Counted from the first letter of the stretch, positions 38,826 through 49,663 are shown. The stretch is 64,000 nucleotides of DNA from Oceanidesulfovibrio indonesiensis (GCF_007625075.1 NZ_QMIE01000006.1:1-64000); one strand, 5' to 3'. Notes: generated by a model not told the origin, from the sequence alone. Program-made: numbers and translations.

Positions 38826-39113
38826 TTAAGGCGTGCTGTCGATGCTGTCCATGTACTCGCGTGCCTTCTCTCGGATTGAAGGCGGCATCCAGGACAGGAG
38901 GTTGAAGGGCTTGTTGTCGTTCATGGGGTCCACGGCGTAACGGAAGGCCAGGGATTCTTTGGCTCCCTGTTCAGTCAGGCAATCGTTGGACGACAGATAG
39001 TAGGTGCACTCGTTGTTGTTGCAAACGAATATCTCGCCCCACATGGATTCGGGCGGGCCGATCCAGGAATCAAGCTCGATGCTGCAGTGGGGACATGTGC
39101 GATGCTCACTCAT
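38826..39113 (-). CDS. Small zinc-ribbon protein of unknown function
   Basis: A 95-residue soluble protein with a CPHC pair near residues 7-10 and a second Cys pair in VCNNNECTYYLSSNDC, forming a probable zinc ribbon. The rest contains NDNKPFNLLSWMPPS, a conserved-looking surface. I know no function; such proteins occur widely in Desulfovibrionales. ATG 39113 has AAGGAG 9 bases upstream, while the longer open frame to 39218 has none. A proper terminator follows. Confidence 0.7.
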   Translation of the reverse strand: MSEHRTCPHCSIELDSWIGPPESMWGEIFVCNNNECTYYLSSNDCLTEQGAKESLAFRYAVDPMNDNKPFNLLSWMPPSIREKAREYMDSIDSTP

Positions 39114-39267
39114 GAATGATACTCCTTGAGGCTGAAAATGTCCGGGCAACAGCGCGAAAGGGATGCGCCGGACGTGCGTCAATGGTATGGAAGCTATGAC
39201 GCGAGGACGTTGCGTCAACCCCGGGGGCGGAAAAAATCGCCGTCAATAAAAAAAAGCGAGGACTTGC

Positions 39268-39297
39268 TTGACAACGCCATGACAGGACAGATAGGTA
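39268..39297 (+). promoter_or_regulatory. Candidate tRNA-Val promoter
   Basis: A perfect TTGACA (39268-39273) is followed after 18 bases by TAGGTA (39292-39297), a weak -10. This would start transcription about 15 bases ahead of the tRNA. Confidence 0.45.
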
Positions 39298-39318
39298 AGT
39301 CGTCTGCTTTGCGGCAGT

Positions 39319-39393
39319 AGGCGCGTAGCTCAGGGGGAGAGCACTTGCTTGACGCGCAAGGGGTCAGGAGTTCAAATCTCCTCGCGCCTACCA
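39319..39393 (+). tRNA. tRNA-Val (anticodon GAC)
   Basis: A 75-nt cloverleaf. The acceptor stem AGGCGCG pairs with CGCGCCT, the D-arm is GCTC/GAGC, the anticodon stem CTTGC/GCAAG encloses loop TTGACGC with anticodon GAC, and the T-arm AGGAG/CTCCT encloses TTCAAAT. Discriminator A and an encoded CCA end the gene. It reads the valine codons GUC and GUU. It lies just ahead of thrS. Confidence 0.95.
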
Positions 39394-39407
39394 CAAAAGA
39401 CGCTGGA

Positions 39408-39431
39408 AGCGGGAGGCATCGTCCTCCCGCT
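39408..39431 (+). terminator. Hairpin after tRNA-Val
   Basis: A perfect 9-base stem (AGCGGGAGG and CCTCCCGCT) with a 6-base loop, then TCTTGTTCTG. Likely terminates the tRNA transcript before thrS. Confidence 0.65.
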
Positions 39432-39535
39432 CTTGTTCTGTCCGCCACGCTTTCGGCCGCGCGGCCAGGGCGGCGGACGTATAGGTATTGAACCGTCGAC
39501 AATGTCATCGCCGGTCGTACGTGAAGGGCATAACC

Positions 39536-41494
39536 GTGGAAATCGCAGTGGAAGGAAGCAAGACGGAAATTCCTGAGGGCGCCAGCTGTCTGGATGCGCT
39601 CAAGGAATCCTTGAGCGGTAAGAAGCTCCGGAAGGTTGTGGCCTGCAAATGCGGCGACCGCATTCTGGATCTGTCTGCGCCCGTGCCCGAGACCTGCGAC
39701 GAGCTGGAGCCCGTGGCCGAGGATTCGCCGGAAGGGCTCGACCTGCTTCGGCACAGCGCCGCGCACATCATGGCCGCGGCGGTCAAGCGGCTGTTCCCCG
39801 AAGTCAAGGTGACCATCGGCCCGGCCATCGAGAATGGGTTCTACTACGATTTCGACACGCCCAAACCCTTCACCCCTGAGGACCTGGAGGCCATCGAGGC
39901 AGAGATCCAGAAGATCATCGCCGAAAATCAGGAGTTCACCTGCGAGGTGATGGGGCGCGACGAGGCGCGCGCGCTGTTCGAGAACATGGGCGAGACGTAC
40001 AAGCTCGAACTTATCGACGCCCTCGACCAGGACACGGTCTCCATTTACCGGAACGGCGATTTCGTGGATCTGTGCCGCGGCCCGCACATTCCGGCCAGCG
40101 GCGCGCTCAAGGCCGTCAAGCTGACCCATGTTTCCGGTGCGTACTGGCGCGGCGACGAAAACCGTCCCATGCTGCAGCGCATTTACGGCACGGCCTGGCA
40201 CGATCCCAAGGCGCTGAAGAAATATCTCAACCAGCTTGAGGAAGCCAGGAAGCGCGACCACAGGAAGCTCGGGCGCGAGCTCGACCTTTTTTCCGTCCAT
40301 GAGGACGTCGGTCCGGGCATGGTCATCTGGCACCCCAAGGGCGCCCTGGTGCGCACCATTCTCGAGGACTTCGAGCGCAAGGAACACCTCAGGCGCGGCT
40401 ATGACATCGTGGTCGGCCCCACCATTCTCAAGAAAGAGATGTGGGAGATTTCGGGCCACTACGAGCACTACCGTGAGAATATGTATTTTACCGAGATTGA
40501 CGACCAGGAGTATGGCATCAAGCCCATGAACTGCCTGTCGCACATGCTCGTGTATAAATCGCGCATTCGCAGCTATCGCGATCTGCCCATCCGTCTTTTC
40601 GAACTCGGCACGGTGCATCGCCATGAGCGCGCCGGCGTGCTCCACGGCCTGCTGCGCGTGCGCCAGTTCACGCAGGATGATGCGCACATCCTGTGCCGCC
40701 CGGACCAGCTCCAGGACGAGATCCTCGGCATCATCAAGTTCGTGAGCGACGTGATGGCGCTGTTCGGATTCGAGTATGAGATGGAGCTTTCCACCCGTCC
40801 CGATAAGTCCATCGGCAGTGAGGAGGACTGGGAGCGGGCCACCAACGCCCTCAAGGGCGCCATGGAAAGCGAAGGGCTGCCGTATGAAATCAATGAAGGC
40901 GACGGCGCCTTTTATGGTCCGAAGATTGACATCAAGCTCAAGGATGCCTTAGAGCGTCGCTGGCAATGCGCTACCATTCAGTGCGATTTCACCTTGCCTG
41001 AACGATTCGACCTGTCCTATGTGGATCATGACGGCGAACGCAAGCGGCCGGTGATGTTGCATCGTGTGGTGCTCGGAGCCATAGAGCGATTCATGGGCGT
41101 GCTCATCGAGCACTTCGCCGGCGCGTTTCCCGTGTGGCTGGCGCCGGTGCAGGCGCGTGTGCTCACGGTCACGGACGCGCACAACGCATTCGCCGAAGAG
41201 GCGGTCGCCGCGCTCAAGGCGCGCGGCATCCGCGCAGAAGCAGATACGCGGAACGAAAAGCTCGGATACAAGGTGAGGGAAGCACAGCTTGAGAAAATTC
41301 CCTATATTCTTGTAGTCGGAGACAAAGAAGTCGAGGAACAGGGAGTCAGCGTGCGCATTCGGGGCAACGAAAACCTCGGCATGCATGGCCTGGACGCAAC
41401 GGCCGCGATGATTCTCGATGAATGCCAGAAGCCATTTGCGCAAGGAGGAATGTCCTATAGCTTCGCCCACGCAAACGCAACAAGCTCGCTGTAA
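39536..41494 (+). CDS. thrS: Threonyl-tRNA synthetase
   Basis: A 652-residue class II synthetase charging tRNA-Thr. The order is TGS domain (1-60), editing domain with HSAAHIM near 72 and the Cys/His site in RGPHIPASG, catalytic core with the zinc ligands in MNCLSHM, HRHERAG and [13 protein letters not shown], and an anticodon-binding domain. I choose GTG 39536, because AAGGG lies 8 bases upstream and the encoded start [14 protein letters not shown] matches a TGS beginning; GTG 39521 is in frame but has no site. Its 3' end overlaps infC by 38 bases. Confidence 0.95.
   Translation: MEIAVEGSKTEIPEGASCLDALKESLSGKKLRKVVACKCGDRILDLSAPVPETCDELEPVAEDSPEGLDLLRHSAAHIMAAAVKRLFPEVKVTIGPAIENGFYYDFDTPKPFTPEDLEAIEAEIQKIIAENQEFTCEVMGRDEARALFENMGETYKLELIDALDQDTVSIYRNGDFVDLCRGPHIPASGALKAVKLTHVSGAYWRGDENRPMLQRIYGTAWHDPKALKKYLNQLEEARKRDHRKLGRELDLFSVHEDVGPGMVIWHPKGALVRTILEDFERKEHLRRGYDIVVGPTILKKEMWEISGHYEHYRENMYFTEIDDQEYGIKPMNCLSHMLVYKSRIRSYRDLPIRLFELGTVHRHERAGVLHGLLRVRQFTQDDAHILCRPDQLQDEILGIIKFVSDVMALFGFEYEMELSTRPDKSIGSEEDWERATNALKGAMESEGLPYEINEGDGAFYGPKIDIKLKDALERRWQCATIQCDFTLPERFDLSYVDHDGERKRPVMLHRVVLGAIERFMGVLIEHFAGAFPVWLAPVQARVLTVTDAHNAFAEEAVAALKARGIRAEADTRNEKLGYKVREAQLEKIPYILVVGDKEVEEQGVSVRIRGNENLGMHGLDATAAMILDECQKPFAQGGMSYSFAHANATSSL
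41442..41459 (+). promoter_or_regulatory. Ribosome site with non-standard ATA start of infC
   Basis: AAGGAGG (41442-41448) stands 8 bases before an ATA codon (41457-41459) in the infC frame. No ATG, GTG or TTG in that frame is near a ribosome site. Non-AUG starts on infC are known elsewhere and let IF-3 repress its own synthesis. Confidence 0.75.
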
Positions 41495-41990
41495 CAATCA
41501 GATCCGCGCCCGGCAGTTGCGGGTGATCGATGCAGACGGCAATCAGCTTGGGGTCATCCCCAAGGATGATGCTCTGCGCATAGCGCGCGATCAGGGTCTC
41601 GATCTCGTGGAGGTCGCGCCCAATGCGGATCCTCCCGTGTGCCGCATCATGGACTACGGGAAGTACAAGTATCAGCAGCAGAAGAAGCAGCAGGAAGCAC
41701 GCAAACGGCAGTCGGTCATCCAGGTCAAGGAAATCAAAGTCCGACCCAAGACCGACGAGCACGACTACCAGACCAAGCTCAAGCACGTGCGCCGCTTTCT
41801 CGAGAACGGCGACCGGGTCAAGGTGACCGTGTTTTTCCGCGGCCGCGAGATAGTCCATAAGGACCGCGGGCTCATCATCCTCCAGCGCATGGCGGATGAT
41901 ACGCAGGAGCTGGCCAAGGTCGAGCAGGAGCCTCGCGCCGAAGGCCGGACCATGAGCATGTATCTGGCCCCTGTGGCCAAGAAGAAATAA
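41457..41990 (+). CDS. infC: Translation initiation factor IF-3 (ATA start)
   Basis: A 177-residue initiation factor that keeps ribosomal subunits apart and checks the start codon. The N-domain has [20 protein letters not shown] and [19 protein letters not shown]; the linker is Lys/Gln rich; the C-domain has [19 protein letters not shown] and [19 protein letters not shown]. With ATA 41457 as start the protein has the usual family length and N-terminus. An ATG at 41418 in the same frame would add a peptide encoded inside thrS, with no ribosome site. It leads the conserved infC-rpmI-rplT unit. Confidence 0.93.
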   Translation: MASPTQTQQARCNNQIRARQLRVIDADGNQLGVIPKDDALRIARDQGLDLVEVAPNADPPVCRIMDYGKYKYQQQKKQQEARKRQSVIQVKEIKVRPKTDEHDYQTKLKHVRRFLENGDRVKVTVFFRGREIVHKDRGLIILQRMADDTQELAKVEQEPRAEGRTMSMYLAPVAKKK

Positions 41991-42036
41991 AACAATGCGC
42001 CGACGCATGGCGCTGGAATGAACAAGGGAGCAAGTC

Positions 42037-42237
42037 ATGCCCAAGATGAAGACGAAAAAATCCGCAGCCAAGCGGTTCTCCGTGACCGGCAGCGGCAAGT
42101 TCAAGCGCCGTCGGCAGAACCTTCGCCACATTCTGACCAAGAAGAACGCCGACAGAAAGCGCCGTCTTGGTCAAAGCACCCTCGTGGACAAGACCAACCG
42201 CAAAGCCGTCGAGCGGATGCTGCCCTACGCGGGCTAA
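42037..42237 (+). CDS. rpmI: 50S ribosomal protein L35
   Basis: A 66-residue highly basic ribosomal protein, with the family hallmarks PKMKTKKSAAKRFSVTGSGK and RRQNLRHILTKK. Length is standard. GGGAG precedes the ATG. Second in the infC-rpmI-rplT operon, 46 bases after infC, where L20 commonly represses translation through a leader structure; such an operator is not resolved here. Confidence 0.97.
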   Translation: MPKMKTKKSAAKRFSVTGSGKFKRRRQNLRHILTKKNADRKRRLGQSTLVDKTNRKAVERMLPYAG

Positions 42238-42267
42238 CGTTCCGGTTCCTGCGAGGAGGAGAGAAAT

Positions 42268-42621
42268 ATGCGAGTCAAACGCGGAAAAACCGCTCACCAG
42301 CGGCACAAAAAATATCTGAAGCAAGCGAAAGGCTATCGGGGCGGACGCTCCAAGCTGTACCGCAGCGCGCGCGAGGCAGTGGAGCGCGCCGGACAGTACG
42401 CCTATCGCGACCGCAAAACCAAAAAGCGCGAGTTCCGCAAGCTGTGGATTCTGCGCATCAACGCGGCAGCCCGGGAGCACGGTCTCTCCTACAGCCGATT
42501 TATGCGCGGCCTTTCTCTGGCCGGCGTGGAGCTGAACCGGAAAGTGCTGGCCGACATGGCCGTGCGCGAGAAGGAAGGCTTCGCCAAGCTGGCCGAGACC
42601 GCCAAGAGCAAGCTGGACTAG
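42268..42621 (+). CDS. rplT: 50S ribosomal protein L20
   Basis: A 117-residue basic protein needed for early 50S assembly. The N-terminal helix begins [20 protein letters not shown], and [10 protein letters not shown]-type and [24 protein letters not shown] segments are canonical. GAGGAGGAGAG precedes the ATG. A strong hairpin 90 bases downstream separates it from pheS. Confidence 0.97.
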   Translation: MRVKRGKTAHQRHKKYLKQAKGYRGGRSKLYRSAREAVERAGQYAYRDRKTKKREFRKLWILRINAAAREHGLSYSRFMRGLSLAGVELNRKVLADMAVREKEGFAKLAETAKSKLD

Positions 42622-42710
42622 CGGCCGCGCAAGTCGTCGGGCTTATGCCCGGCGCACAGAACCGACCTGCCCTGAGCGCCAAAAGGGCATGGGTGTGAAT
42701 CGAGCGATAA

Positions 42711-42733
42711 GGCCCCCGCTTGCGGGGGCCTTT
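42711..42733 (+). terminator. Intrinsic terminator after rplT
   Basis: GGCCCCCGC (42711-42719) and GCGGGGGCC (42722-42730) form a stem, effectively closed by a GCTTGC apex, followed by TTTCT. It may be partial read-through, since pheS begins 77 bases on in the same direction. Confidence 0.75.
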
Positions 42734-42809
42734 CTGTGCTTGAGGGATCGAAATGATCCCGCATCCCGTCCGAAAAGAGCAGGTGAACCTCTTCCACAGG
42801 CAGCGATCC

Positions 42810-43856
42810 ATGTCCCTCTCAGACCTGATCACAGAACTGGAAGCCCTTGTCCCGGCCATGCGCGACGCCATGGCGCATGTGGAGGGCGAGAAAGAGCTTG
42901 AGGCCGTGCGCGTCGAGTTCCTCGGCCGCAAAGGCAGCCTCGCCGCGATCATGTCGCGGCTGCCGGAACTCGATCCGGACGATCGCCCCGAGGCCGGCAA
43001 GGCGGCAAACACGGTCAAGACCGCGCTTACCGAGCTTTTCGAGGAACGTCTGGCCTCGCTGGCCCGCTCCCGGGCCGAGGCCGAGCTCCAGGGCTTCGAC
43101 CCCACGCTCCCGGGCCGCGACCCCGCGTGCGGCACCGTCCATCCCATTACCCTGGTCATGGAAGAGGTCTGCGCCGTGTTTGCGGAGTTGGGCTTCGAGA
43201 TAGTGACCGGCCCCGAAGTGGAGAACGACTACTACAACTTCGAGGCCCTCAATATGCCGGCCGACCACCCGGCCCGCGACATGCAGGACACCCTCTACGT
43301 CCGCGACAACATCGTGCTGCGTACGCACACTTCGCCCATTCAGGCGCGCGTCATGGAAAAGCGCGAGCCCCCTGTCGCCATCATCGCGCCGGGCAAGGTC
43401 TACCGCCGCGACTCGGACGTGACCCACACCCCCATGTTTCACCAGATTGAAGGGCTGCTCGTGGACAAAGGCGTGTCCATGGCCGACCTGCGCTCGACTC
43501 TGACCTACTTCGTGCGCAAGGTCTTCGCTTCGGACGCCCAGCTCCGCTTCCGGCCGTCCTTCTTCCCGTTCACGGAGCCTTCGGCCGAGGTGGACATTTC
43601 ATGTGTCATGTGCGGCGGCACTGGCCGCGTGCATAACCAGACCTGCCGGATCTGCAAGCAGACCGGCTGGGTGGAGATATTGGGCTGCGGCATGGTGGAT
43701 CCGGAAGTCTTCAAATTCGCCGGGTATGACTCTGAAAAGTGGACGGGCTGGGCTTTTGGCATGGGCCTGGAACGCATTGCGCTGCTCAAGTACGGCGTGG
43801 GTGATATCCGTCTTAATTTCGAGAACGACCTGCGCTACCTGCGGCAGTTCTTTTAG
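42810..43856 (+). CDS. pheS: Phenylalanyl-tRNA synthetase alpha subunit
   Basis: A 348-residue catalytic subunit of the alpha2-beta2 synthetase. An N-terminal coiled coil (1-90) is followed by the class II core with [13 protein letters not shown], the [15 protein letters not shown] motif, [10 protein letters not shown], and the C-terminal [20 protein letters not shown] four-Cys ribbon ([22 protein letters not shown]) is inserted before motif 3, longer than the usual form. ATG 42810 gives the standard [12 protein letters not shown] start; the frame is open to 42753. Confidence 0.95.
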   Translation: MSLSDLITELEALVPAMRDAMAHVEGEKELEAVRVEFLGRKGSLAAIMSRLPELDPDDRPEAGKAANTVKTALTELFEERLASLARSRAEAELQGFDPTLPGRDPACGTVHPITLVMEEVCAVFAELGFEIVTGPEVENDYYNFEALNMPADHPARDMQDTLYVRDNIVLRTHTSPIQARVMEKREPPVAIIAPGKVYRRDSDVTHTPMFHQIEGLLVDKGVSMADLRSTLTYFVRKVFASDAQLRFRPSFFPFTEPSAEVDISCVMCGGTGRVHNQTCRICKQTGWVEILGCGMVDPEVFKFAGYDSEKWTGWAFGMGLERIALLKYGVGDIRLNFENDLRYLRQFF

Positions 43857-44012
43857 AGCGCCTTAAGCTTGAAAGGGTTCAGATGGGAGCCTTGCTTCAA
43901 GACGAAATGCACTGAAAACTACACAGGGCAGGTCGTGAACCGCTTTCTGCTCTGAGTGACATACCCGTAACGGTCCGGCGAAGCGCCGGGCTGCCAGCAC
44001 GGAGAGATGACG

Positions 44013-46448
44013 ATGCTCGTCAGTGTGAAATGGTTGCGTGAGATGGTCCCCTTCGAGGTCGGCGTGGAAGAGCTCGCCGACAGGCTCACCATGCTCGGTC
44101 TCGAGATGGAGGAGTTCACCCGTCCGTTCGAGGAGATCGAGGACGTGGTGGTGGGCCATGTGCTCACCTGCGAAAAACACCCGGAGGCGGATAAGCTCTC
44201 CGTATGCACCGTGGACGTGGGCGGCGGCGAGCCTCTGAACATTGTGTGCGGCGCGCCCAACGTGGCTGCCGGCCAGAAGGTGGCCGTGGCAAAGGTGGGC
44301 ACGACTCTGCCTGGCGGCCTCAAGCTCAAGAAGGCCAAGATCCGCGGCGTGGCGTCGCAGGGTATGATCTGCGCCGAGGACGAACTGGGCCTGGGCGAGG
44401 ACCACAGCGGCATCATGGTGCTTTCAGAAGACCTTGAGATCGGCGCCAAGCTCGTGGACGCACTGAATCTGGACGACCTCGTCCTGGACATCGGCGTCAC
44501 CCCCAACCGCGCGGACTGCCTCTCCATACTCGGCGTGGCTCGCGAGGTGGCCATGGCCTACGGCCTGCCCGTTACCCTGCCGCCGCTGGACATCGCCGCA
44601 TTCGAGGATGATTCTCTGGCGCCGGTGTCCAAAATCATGGACATCGAGGTCGCCGATCCGGACCTCTGTCCGGCCTACCGAGGCCGCGTCATCGAGGGCG
44701 TCTCCGTAGGAAAATCTCCGGCCTGGCTGCGCTATCGCCTCCTGGCCCACGGCATGCGGCCCATATCCAACATGGTGGACATCACCAACTACATTCTGCT
44801 GGAGACTGGTCAGCCCCTGCACGCATTCGACCTTGCCCTGCTGGAAGGCGGAAAGATCCGCGTGGCCCCGGCCGAAGACGGCATGGAGTTCACAACCCTG
44901 GACGACCAGACCCGCAAGCTCACGGGAGATGACCTGCTGATATGGGACGGGAACCGTCCCGTGGCCCTGGCGGGCGTCATGGGCGGCGCCAACACCGAGG
45001 TCAATGCAGGCACCTCGCGGGTGTTTCTGGAATCCGCCGTGTTCAAGCCCATCAGCGTGCGGCGCACCGCCCGCCGGCTCGGCATTCCCAGTGAGGCGTC
45101 CTACCGTTTCGAGCGCGGAGTGGACCAGCCCGGCTCGCGCATCGCCATGGACCGCGCCGCGGCGCTCATGGCCCGGCTGGGCGGCGGCCGCGTCGCTCCG
45201 GGGTCCACGGAAGCCGAGCCCGCACCGTGGGAAAATCGCGTCATCAATTTCCGCGCCCAGCGCGCCCGCGAACTGCTCGGCATGGATGATCTTGCCGACG
45301 ACTTCTGCCACAGGGTGCTCGTGAACATGGGCTGCGAGACCAGGGAGCAGGCTCCTGGCGTCTGGCAAGTCGTGGCACCCAGCCACCGCCTGGACCTGGA
45401 GCGCGAGGTGGATCTTGTGGAAGAGGTCGGCCGCGTGTTCGGCATGGACCGCATCCCCCTGGTGCGGCCGCACATGGCCAAGTCTCTGGAAAGCCCGACC
45501 CTGGCCGACACGGAATTCGGCTTCATCGCCAAGCTCAAGGACTGGGGCCGCGGCGTGGGGCTCAACGAGGTCATCAACTACAGTTTCTTCGGTCAGAAGG
45601 ACCTGGACCGCCTCGGTCTGCCCAAAGAGGACCGCGTGCCCGTAGCCAACCCGCTCACCGAGGAGCAGGACGTGCTGCGCACGGCGCTTGCTCCCGGCCT
45701 GTTGTATTCCATGAAAGTGAACCTGGCGCAGGGACAGGAGCGGCTCCGGCTGTTCGAGCATGCGCGTATCTTCCACCACGACGCATCCTCCGAAACCAGC
45801 GCCCGCGAGGCTGGTCGTCTCGGCATCCTGCTGCATGGACCGCGTGAACGCGAAGGCTGGCCCCACAACCGCGAAGCTGTGGATTATCTGGACGTGAAAG
45901 GCCTGGTGGAGCATTTGCTTGAATCCCTCGGTCAGCCTGAGGCCGGGTTCTCCATGGCTCCGGCGGACTACGTGCCGCAGAGCTACTGTTCTCCGTGCGT
46001 GCTGGTCACGCTGGCGGACGAAGAGCTCGGCTTTGTCGGCCGGGTGAAGCCCGATGTCGCGGACGAATATCACGCCCGAACCGCAGTGTGGATCGCCGAG
46101 TTGGATGCCGATCTGCTCCGGGCCAAGTATAGCGCCTCTATCCCAGTGTGGAAGGAACTGCCCAAGTTTCCCCCGGTCAAACGCGACATCACGCTGACAG
46201 TGCCTGCCGGCATATCAGCCGGCCGCGTGCTCGATGCCTTCCGTTCGCAGAACTCCAGGATCATGGTGAGCGTGATGCTTCAGGACCTTTTCGAGCCGAC
46301 GGAAACCGGGTCGGGAGAGGGCGCGCGCAACCTGACCTTCCGGCTCACGTTCCGCCATCCGGACAAGACCCTGAAGGACAAGGACGTGGACAAGGAGATG
46401 GAGCGCATGGCACAAGCGGTGATGAAGGAGTTGCCGGTGAGCCGATAG
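44013..46448 (+). CDS. pheT: Phenylalanyl-tRNA synthetase beta subunit
   Basis: An 811-residue subunit that binds tRNA and edits mischarged Tyr. It has the EMAP-like tRNA-binding domain (about 40-150, with HPEADKLSVCTVDVG and GVASQGMICAEDELGL), B3/B4 editing, B5 and catalytic-like domains, and the C-terminal anticodon domain (PPVKRDITLTVPAGISAG). ATG 44013 is chosen because GGAGAG ends 6 bases before it and abuts the earlier ATG 44007. The 155-base gap after pheS holds no gene. Confidence 0.95.
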   Translation: MLVSVKWLREMVPFEVGVEELADRLTMLGLEMEEFTRPFEEIEDVVVGHVLTCEKHPEADKLSVCTVDVGGGEPLNIVCGAPNVAAGQKVAVAKVGTTLPGGLKLKKAKIRGVASQGMICAEDELGLGEDHSGIMVLSEDLEIGAKLVDALNLDDLVLDIGVTPNRADCLSILGVAREVAMAYGLPVTLPPLDIAAFEDDSLAPVSKIMDIEVADPDLCPAYRGRVIEGVSVGKSPAWLRYRLLAHGMRPISNMVDITNYILLETGQPLHAFDLALLEGGKIRVAPAEDGMEFTTLDDQTRKLTGDDLLIWDGNRPVALAGVMGGANTEVNAGTSRVFLESAVFKPISVRRTARRLGIPSEASYRFERGVDQPGSRIAMDRAAALMARLGGGRVAPGSTEAEPAPWENRVINFRAQRARELLGMDDLADDFCHRVLVNMGCETREQAPGVWQVVAPSHRLDLEREVDLVEEVGRVFGMDRIPLVRPHMAKSLESPTLADTEFGFIAKLKDWGRGVGLNEVINYSFFGQKDLDRLGLPKEDRVPVANPLTEEQDVLRTALAPGLLYSMKVNLAQGQERLRLFEHARIFHHDASSETSAREAGRLGILLHGPREREGWPHNREAVDYLDVKGLVEHLLESLGQPEAGFSMAPADYVPQSYCSPCVLVTLADEELGFVGRVKPDVADEYHARTAVWIAELDADLLRAKYSASIPVWKELPKFPPVKRDITLTVPAGISAGRVLDAFRSQNSRIMVSVMLQDLFEPTETGSGEGARNLTFRLTFRHPDKTLKDKDVDKEMERMAQAVMKELPVSR

Positions 46449-46470
46449 CAGCGCACCGGCGCCATGAGCC

Positions 46471-46794
46471 ATGTCCGGTGAATCCAAGGCATACAAGATA
46501 GGCGAAGCGGCCGAGTTGCTCGGCCTGAAAACCTATGTGCTGCGGTTCTGGGAGACCGAGTTTCCGCAGCTCAGGCCCAAACGCTCGTCCACCGGCCAGC
46601 GCGTCTACACGCAAAAGCACATCGAAATGCTGCGCACCATCCAGCACCTGCTCCACGAGGAAGGGCTGACCATAGACGGGGCGCGCAAACGATTGAAGGA
46701 AACAATGGGCCCGCCGCCGGAAGCGCTCATCGGCCATGTGGTGGAAGAGCTCGAGGCCATGCGCCGGCTGTTGTCCGGCGGGACCAAACCATGA
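46471..46794 (+). CDS. MerR-family transcriptional regulator
   Basis: A 107-residue regulator with a winged-helix DNA-binding domain at residues 8-75 (YKIGEAAELLGLKTYVLRFWE, then RSSTGQRVYTQKHIEMLRTI) and a short dimerisation helix. No effector domain or metal-binding Cys is present, so the ligand is unknown. A MerR gene straight after pheT is a common arrangement in proteobacteria. Only 12 bases separate it from rpe. Confidence 0.88.
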   Translation: MSGESKAYKIGEAAELLGLKTYVLRFWETEFPQLRPKRSSTGQRVYTQKHIEMLRTIQHLLHEEGLTIDGARKRLKETMGPPPEALIGHVVEELEAMRRLLSGGTKP

Positions 46795-46806
46795 GGAAAC
46801 ACGTCC

Positions 46807-47508
46807 ATGTCAGGACTCGATCGTAAACGCCCCTCCCCCATTCTCTCGCCTTCGCTGCTTTCGTCCGACTTCTCCCGCCTGGGCGAGGAGCTGGAAGCCC
46901 TCAAAGACGCCGGGCTGGAGTGGGTCCACTGGGATGTGATGGACGGCATGTTCGTGCCTAACATCACCCTGGGGCCGCCCATCATCAAGAAGGCGCGCAA
47001 ACGCAGCGACCTCTTCTTCGACGTCCACCTGATGATCGAGAAGCCCGAGCGGTATCTTGAAGAATTCGCCGACGCCGGCAGCGATCTGCTTGTGGTCCAT
47101 GCCGAGGCGAGCCTGCATCTGGAGCGCACCATCAGCGAGATCAAGCGACTCGGCATGAAGGCAGGCGTGGCCCTCAACCCGCACACGCCATTGGACCACG
47201 TGCATTACCTGCTGCCCGAGCTCGATCTCGTACTCATCATGACAGTGAACCCCGGCTTCGGCGGCCAGTCGTTCATCGAGTTCACCAAAGAGAAGATTCG
47301 CGATCTCGCTCAGGAGGTCGCCAGACGCAGCGCGGACACCATCATCCAGGTGGACGGCGGCGTGACTGCCGAGAATGCCGGCGAACTGGTCTCCCTGGGC
47401 GCCGATTGTCTGGTATCCGGCTCCGCCTTTTTCGGACACCCGCCGTATGCGGAACGGCACCAGACATTCCGCCGCGCAATGGACATGGGCGCGGGCATCG
47501 CCGTGTAA
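46807..47508 (+). CDS. rpe: Ribulose-phosphate 3-epimerase
   Basis: A 233-residue TIM-barrel enzyme interconverting ribulose-5-P and xylulose-5-P. Active-site signatures are [32 protein letters not shown] with the catalytic Asp, [30 protein letters not shown] and [15 protein letters not shown]. Length is normal. It is followed by tkt and pgk on the same strand, forming a pentose-phosphate and glycolytic block. Confidence 0.96.
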   Translation: MSGLDRKRPSPILSPSLLSSDFSRLGEELEALKDAGLEWVHWDVMDGMFVPNITLGPPIIKKARKRSDLFFDVHLMIEKPERYLEEFADAGSDLLVVHAEASLHLERTISEIKRLGMKAGVALNPHTPLDHVHYLLPELDLVLIMTVNPGFGGQSFIEFTKEKIRDLAQEVARRSADTIIQVDGGVTAENAGELVSLGADCLVSGSAFFGHPPYAERHQTFRRAMDMGAGIAV

Positions 47509-47629
47509 CCCCAGCTTTTTGCGACGTGTTTCACTAATGAATTCAGTGGCCTCGGGGCGGATTGCCCTCGGGGCCATTTCTTATTACGTAGAGCGCGCCC
47601 TACGAGTTCACCCACCCCAAGGAGGAATC

Positions 47630-49642
47630 ATGAGCCAGTCTCCCTCGCCCCGCGAGCTTGCCAACGCGGTGCGTTTTCTCGCCATGGACGCTGTCCAGCA
47701 AGCCAACTCCGGCCATCCCGGCGCGCCCATGGGCATGGCCGACTTCGCCCAGGTCGTCTGGTGCGATTTCATGAAGCATAACCCCACCAACCCCGCATGG
47801 TGGGACCGCGACCGGCTCGTGCTTTCCGGCGGCCATGCCTCCATGCTGCTCTACGCCATGCTGCACCTTTCCGGGTATGATCTGAGCCTGGACGACATAA
47901 AGAATTTCCGGCAGCTGCATTCCAGAACGCCCGGCCACCCCGAGTACGGTTTGACCCCCGGCGTGGAGACCACCACCGGCCCCCTCGGCCAGGGAATCTG
48001 CAACGCCGTTGGGTTCGCCCTGGCGGAAAAGATTCTCGCAGCCACGTACAACCGCCCCGGCCACCCCGTGGTGGACCATAACACCTACTGCTTCCTGGGC
48101 GACGGCGATCTCATGGAAGGCATTTCCCACGAGGCCTGTTCCCTGGCCGGCACGCTCAAGCTGGGCAAGCTCATCGCCCTCTGGGACGACAACCGCATTT
48201 CCATTGAAGGCAACGTGGACGAGTGGTTCGCGGACGACACGGCCAAACGCTTCGAGGCGTATGGTTGGCACGTCGTCGCATGCGTGGACGGCCACGACGC
48301 CGAGGCGGTGCGTCAGGCCGTGGCGGCGGCCAAGGCAGAGACCGAGCGGCCTTCCATCATCTGCTGTCGCACCGAAATAGGGCACGGCGCGCCCACGGTC
48401 TGCGGCAGCGAGCGTTGCCACGGCTCTCCCCTCGGCGCGGAAGAGATCGAAAAGGCCCGCGAGAATCTGGGCTGGCCCCATGAGCCGTTCCATGTGCCGG
48501 ACGCGCTGTACGCCGGCTGGGACCTGCGCGAAAAGGGCGCGCAGACGGAAGCTTCCTGGGACCAGGCATGGGCCGCATACGCCAAGGAATTTCCAGAGCT
48601 TGCGGAGGAGTTTGCCCGCCGGATGCGCGGAGAGCTGCCCGCAAACTGGGAGGAGGAGTCCGGGAAGTTCATCGCCGGCGTGCGGGATGCCGCCGAAGAC
48701 AAGGCCACGCGCAAGGCCTCCCAGGCGGCGCTGAACGGCTATGGTCCGCTCCTGCCCGAGCTGCTGGGCGGTTCGGCAGATCTGGCCGGCTCCAACGGCA
48801 CGCTGTGGTCCGGCTCCAAGCACATCACGCCGAACGACGCAGCCGGCAACAACATGCGGTACGGCGTCCGCGAGTTCGCCATGGGCGCCATAATGAACGC
48901 CTTGACGCTGCACGGCGGGTTCATCCCGTTCGGCGGCACATTCCTCGTGTTCTCGGATTACATGCGAAACGCCATGCGCCTGGCAGCGCTGATGGAACTG
49001 CGGACCATCTACGTGCTCACCCACGACTCCATCGGCGTGGGGGAGGACGGCCCCACTCACCAGCCCGTGGAGCACGTCTCGTCCCTGCGGATCATGCCCA
49101 ACATGGATGTCTGGCGCCCCTGCGACACGGTGGAGACGGCCGTGGCCTGGAAATGCGCCATCGAGAGTGAGAAAACGCCCTCCTCGCTGGTGCTCAGCCG
49201 CCAGGGCCTGCCCTTCATGCAACGCAACGCCGAGCAGGTCGAAAACATCGTCAAAGGCGGCTACATTCTACGCGATGCCGAAGACGGCAATCCCGAGGCC
49301 ATCATCATCGCCACAGGTTCCGAAGTATCCCTGGCCATGTCCGCGGCGGATGCCCTCGCCCGGAAGGGCCGGTCGGTTCGGGTTGTATCCATGCCGTGCG
49401 CGGATCGTTTTGATCAGCAGGATGATGCGTACAAGCTGCAGGTCCTTCCGGCCGAGGTCGAAGCCCGCGTGGCTGTGGAGGCGGGAAGCACGGGTCTGTG
49501 GTTCAAATATGTCGGCGGAAAGGGTACAGTAATCGGGATGGACCGCTACGGCGAATCTGCGCCGGGCAAAACGCTGTTCGAGTTTTTCGGTTTCACTGTG
49601 GACAACGTCGTCGAGGCCGTCGAATCGGTGCTCGGCGAGTAA
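47630..49642 (+). CDS. tkt: Transketolase
   Basis: A 670-residue thiamine-diphosphate enzyme moving two-carbon units in the pentose phosphate pathway. Conserved segments are [14 protein letters not shown] near 24, [28 protein letters not shown] (the ThDP/metal site) near 160, STLGADLA-like [10 protein letters not shown] near 380, and [19 protein letters not shown] near 465. ATG 47630 follows GGAGG; the open frame extends upstream into rpe but only as a shadow. Confidence 0.96.
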   Translation: MSQSPSPRELANAVRFLAMDAVQQANSGHPGAPMGMADFAQVVWCDFMKHNPTNPAWWDRDRLVLSGGHASMLLYAMLHLSGYDLSLDDIKNFRQLHSRTPGHPEYGLTPGVETTTGPLGQGICNAVGFALAEKILAATYNRPGHPVVDHNTYCFLGDGDLMEGISHEACSLAGTLKLGKLIALWDDNRISIEGNVDEWFADDTAKRFEAYGWHVVACVDGHDAEAVRQAVAAAKAETERPSIICCRTEIGHGAPTVCGSERCHGSPLGAEEIEKARENLGWPHEPFHVPDALYAGWDLREKGAQTEASWDQAWAAYAKEFPELAEEFARRMRGELPANWEEESGKFIAGVRDAAEDKATRKASQAALNGYGPLLPELLGGSADLAGSNGTLWSGSKHITPNDAAGNNMRYGVREFAMGAIMNALTLHGGFIPFGGTFLVFSDYMRNAMRLAALMELRTIYVLTHDSIGVGEDGPTHQPVEHVSSLRIMPNMDVWRPCDTVETAVAWKCAIESEKTPSSLVLSRQGLPFMQRNAEQVENIVKGGYILRDAEDGNPEAIIIATGSEVSLAMSAADALARKGRSVRVVSMPCADRFDQQDDAYKLQVLPAEVEARVAVEAGSTGLWFKYVGGKGTVIGMDRYGESAPGKTLFEFFGFTVDNVVEAVESVLGE

Positions 49643-49663
49643 GCGAGCCGAGGAGGTGGCATC

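Noticed and set aside
44424-46073. A 549-codon minus-strand frame opposite pheT
   Set aside because: Antisense shadow of a certain gene; no family resemblance.
47600-49222. A 540-codon minus-strand frame opposite tkt
   Set aside because: Antisense shadow of transketolase; the residue content is unlike a folded protein.
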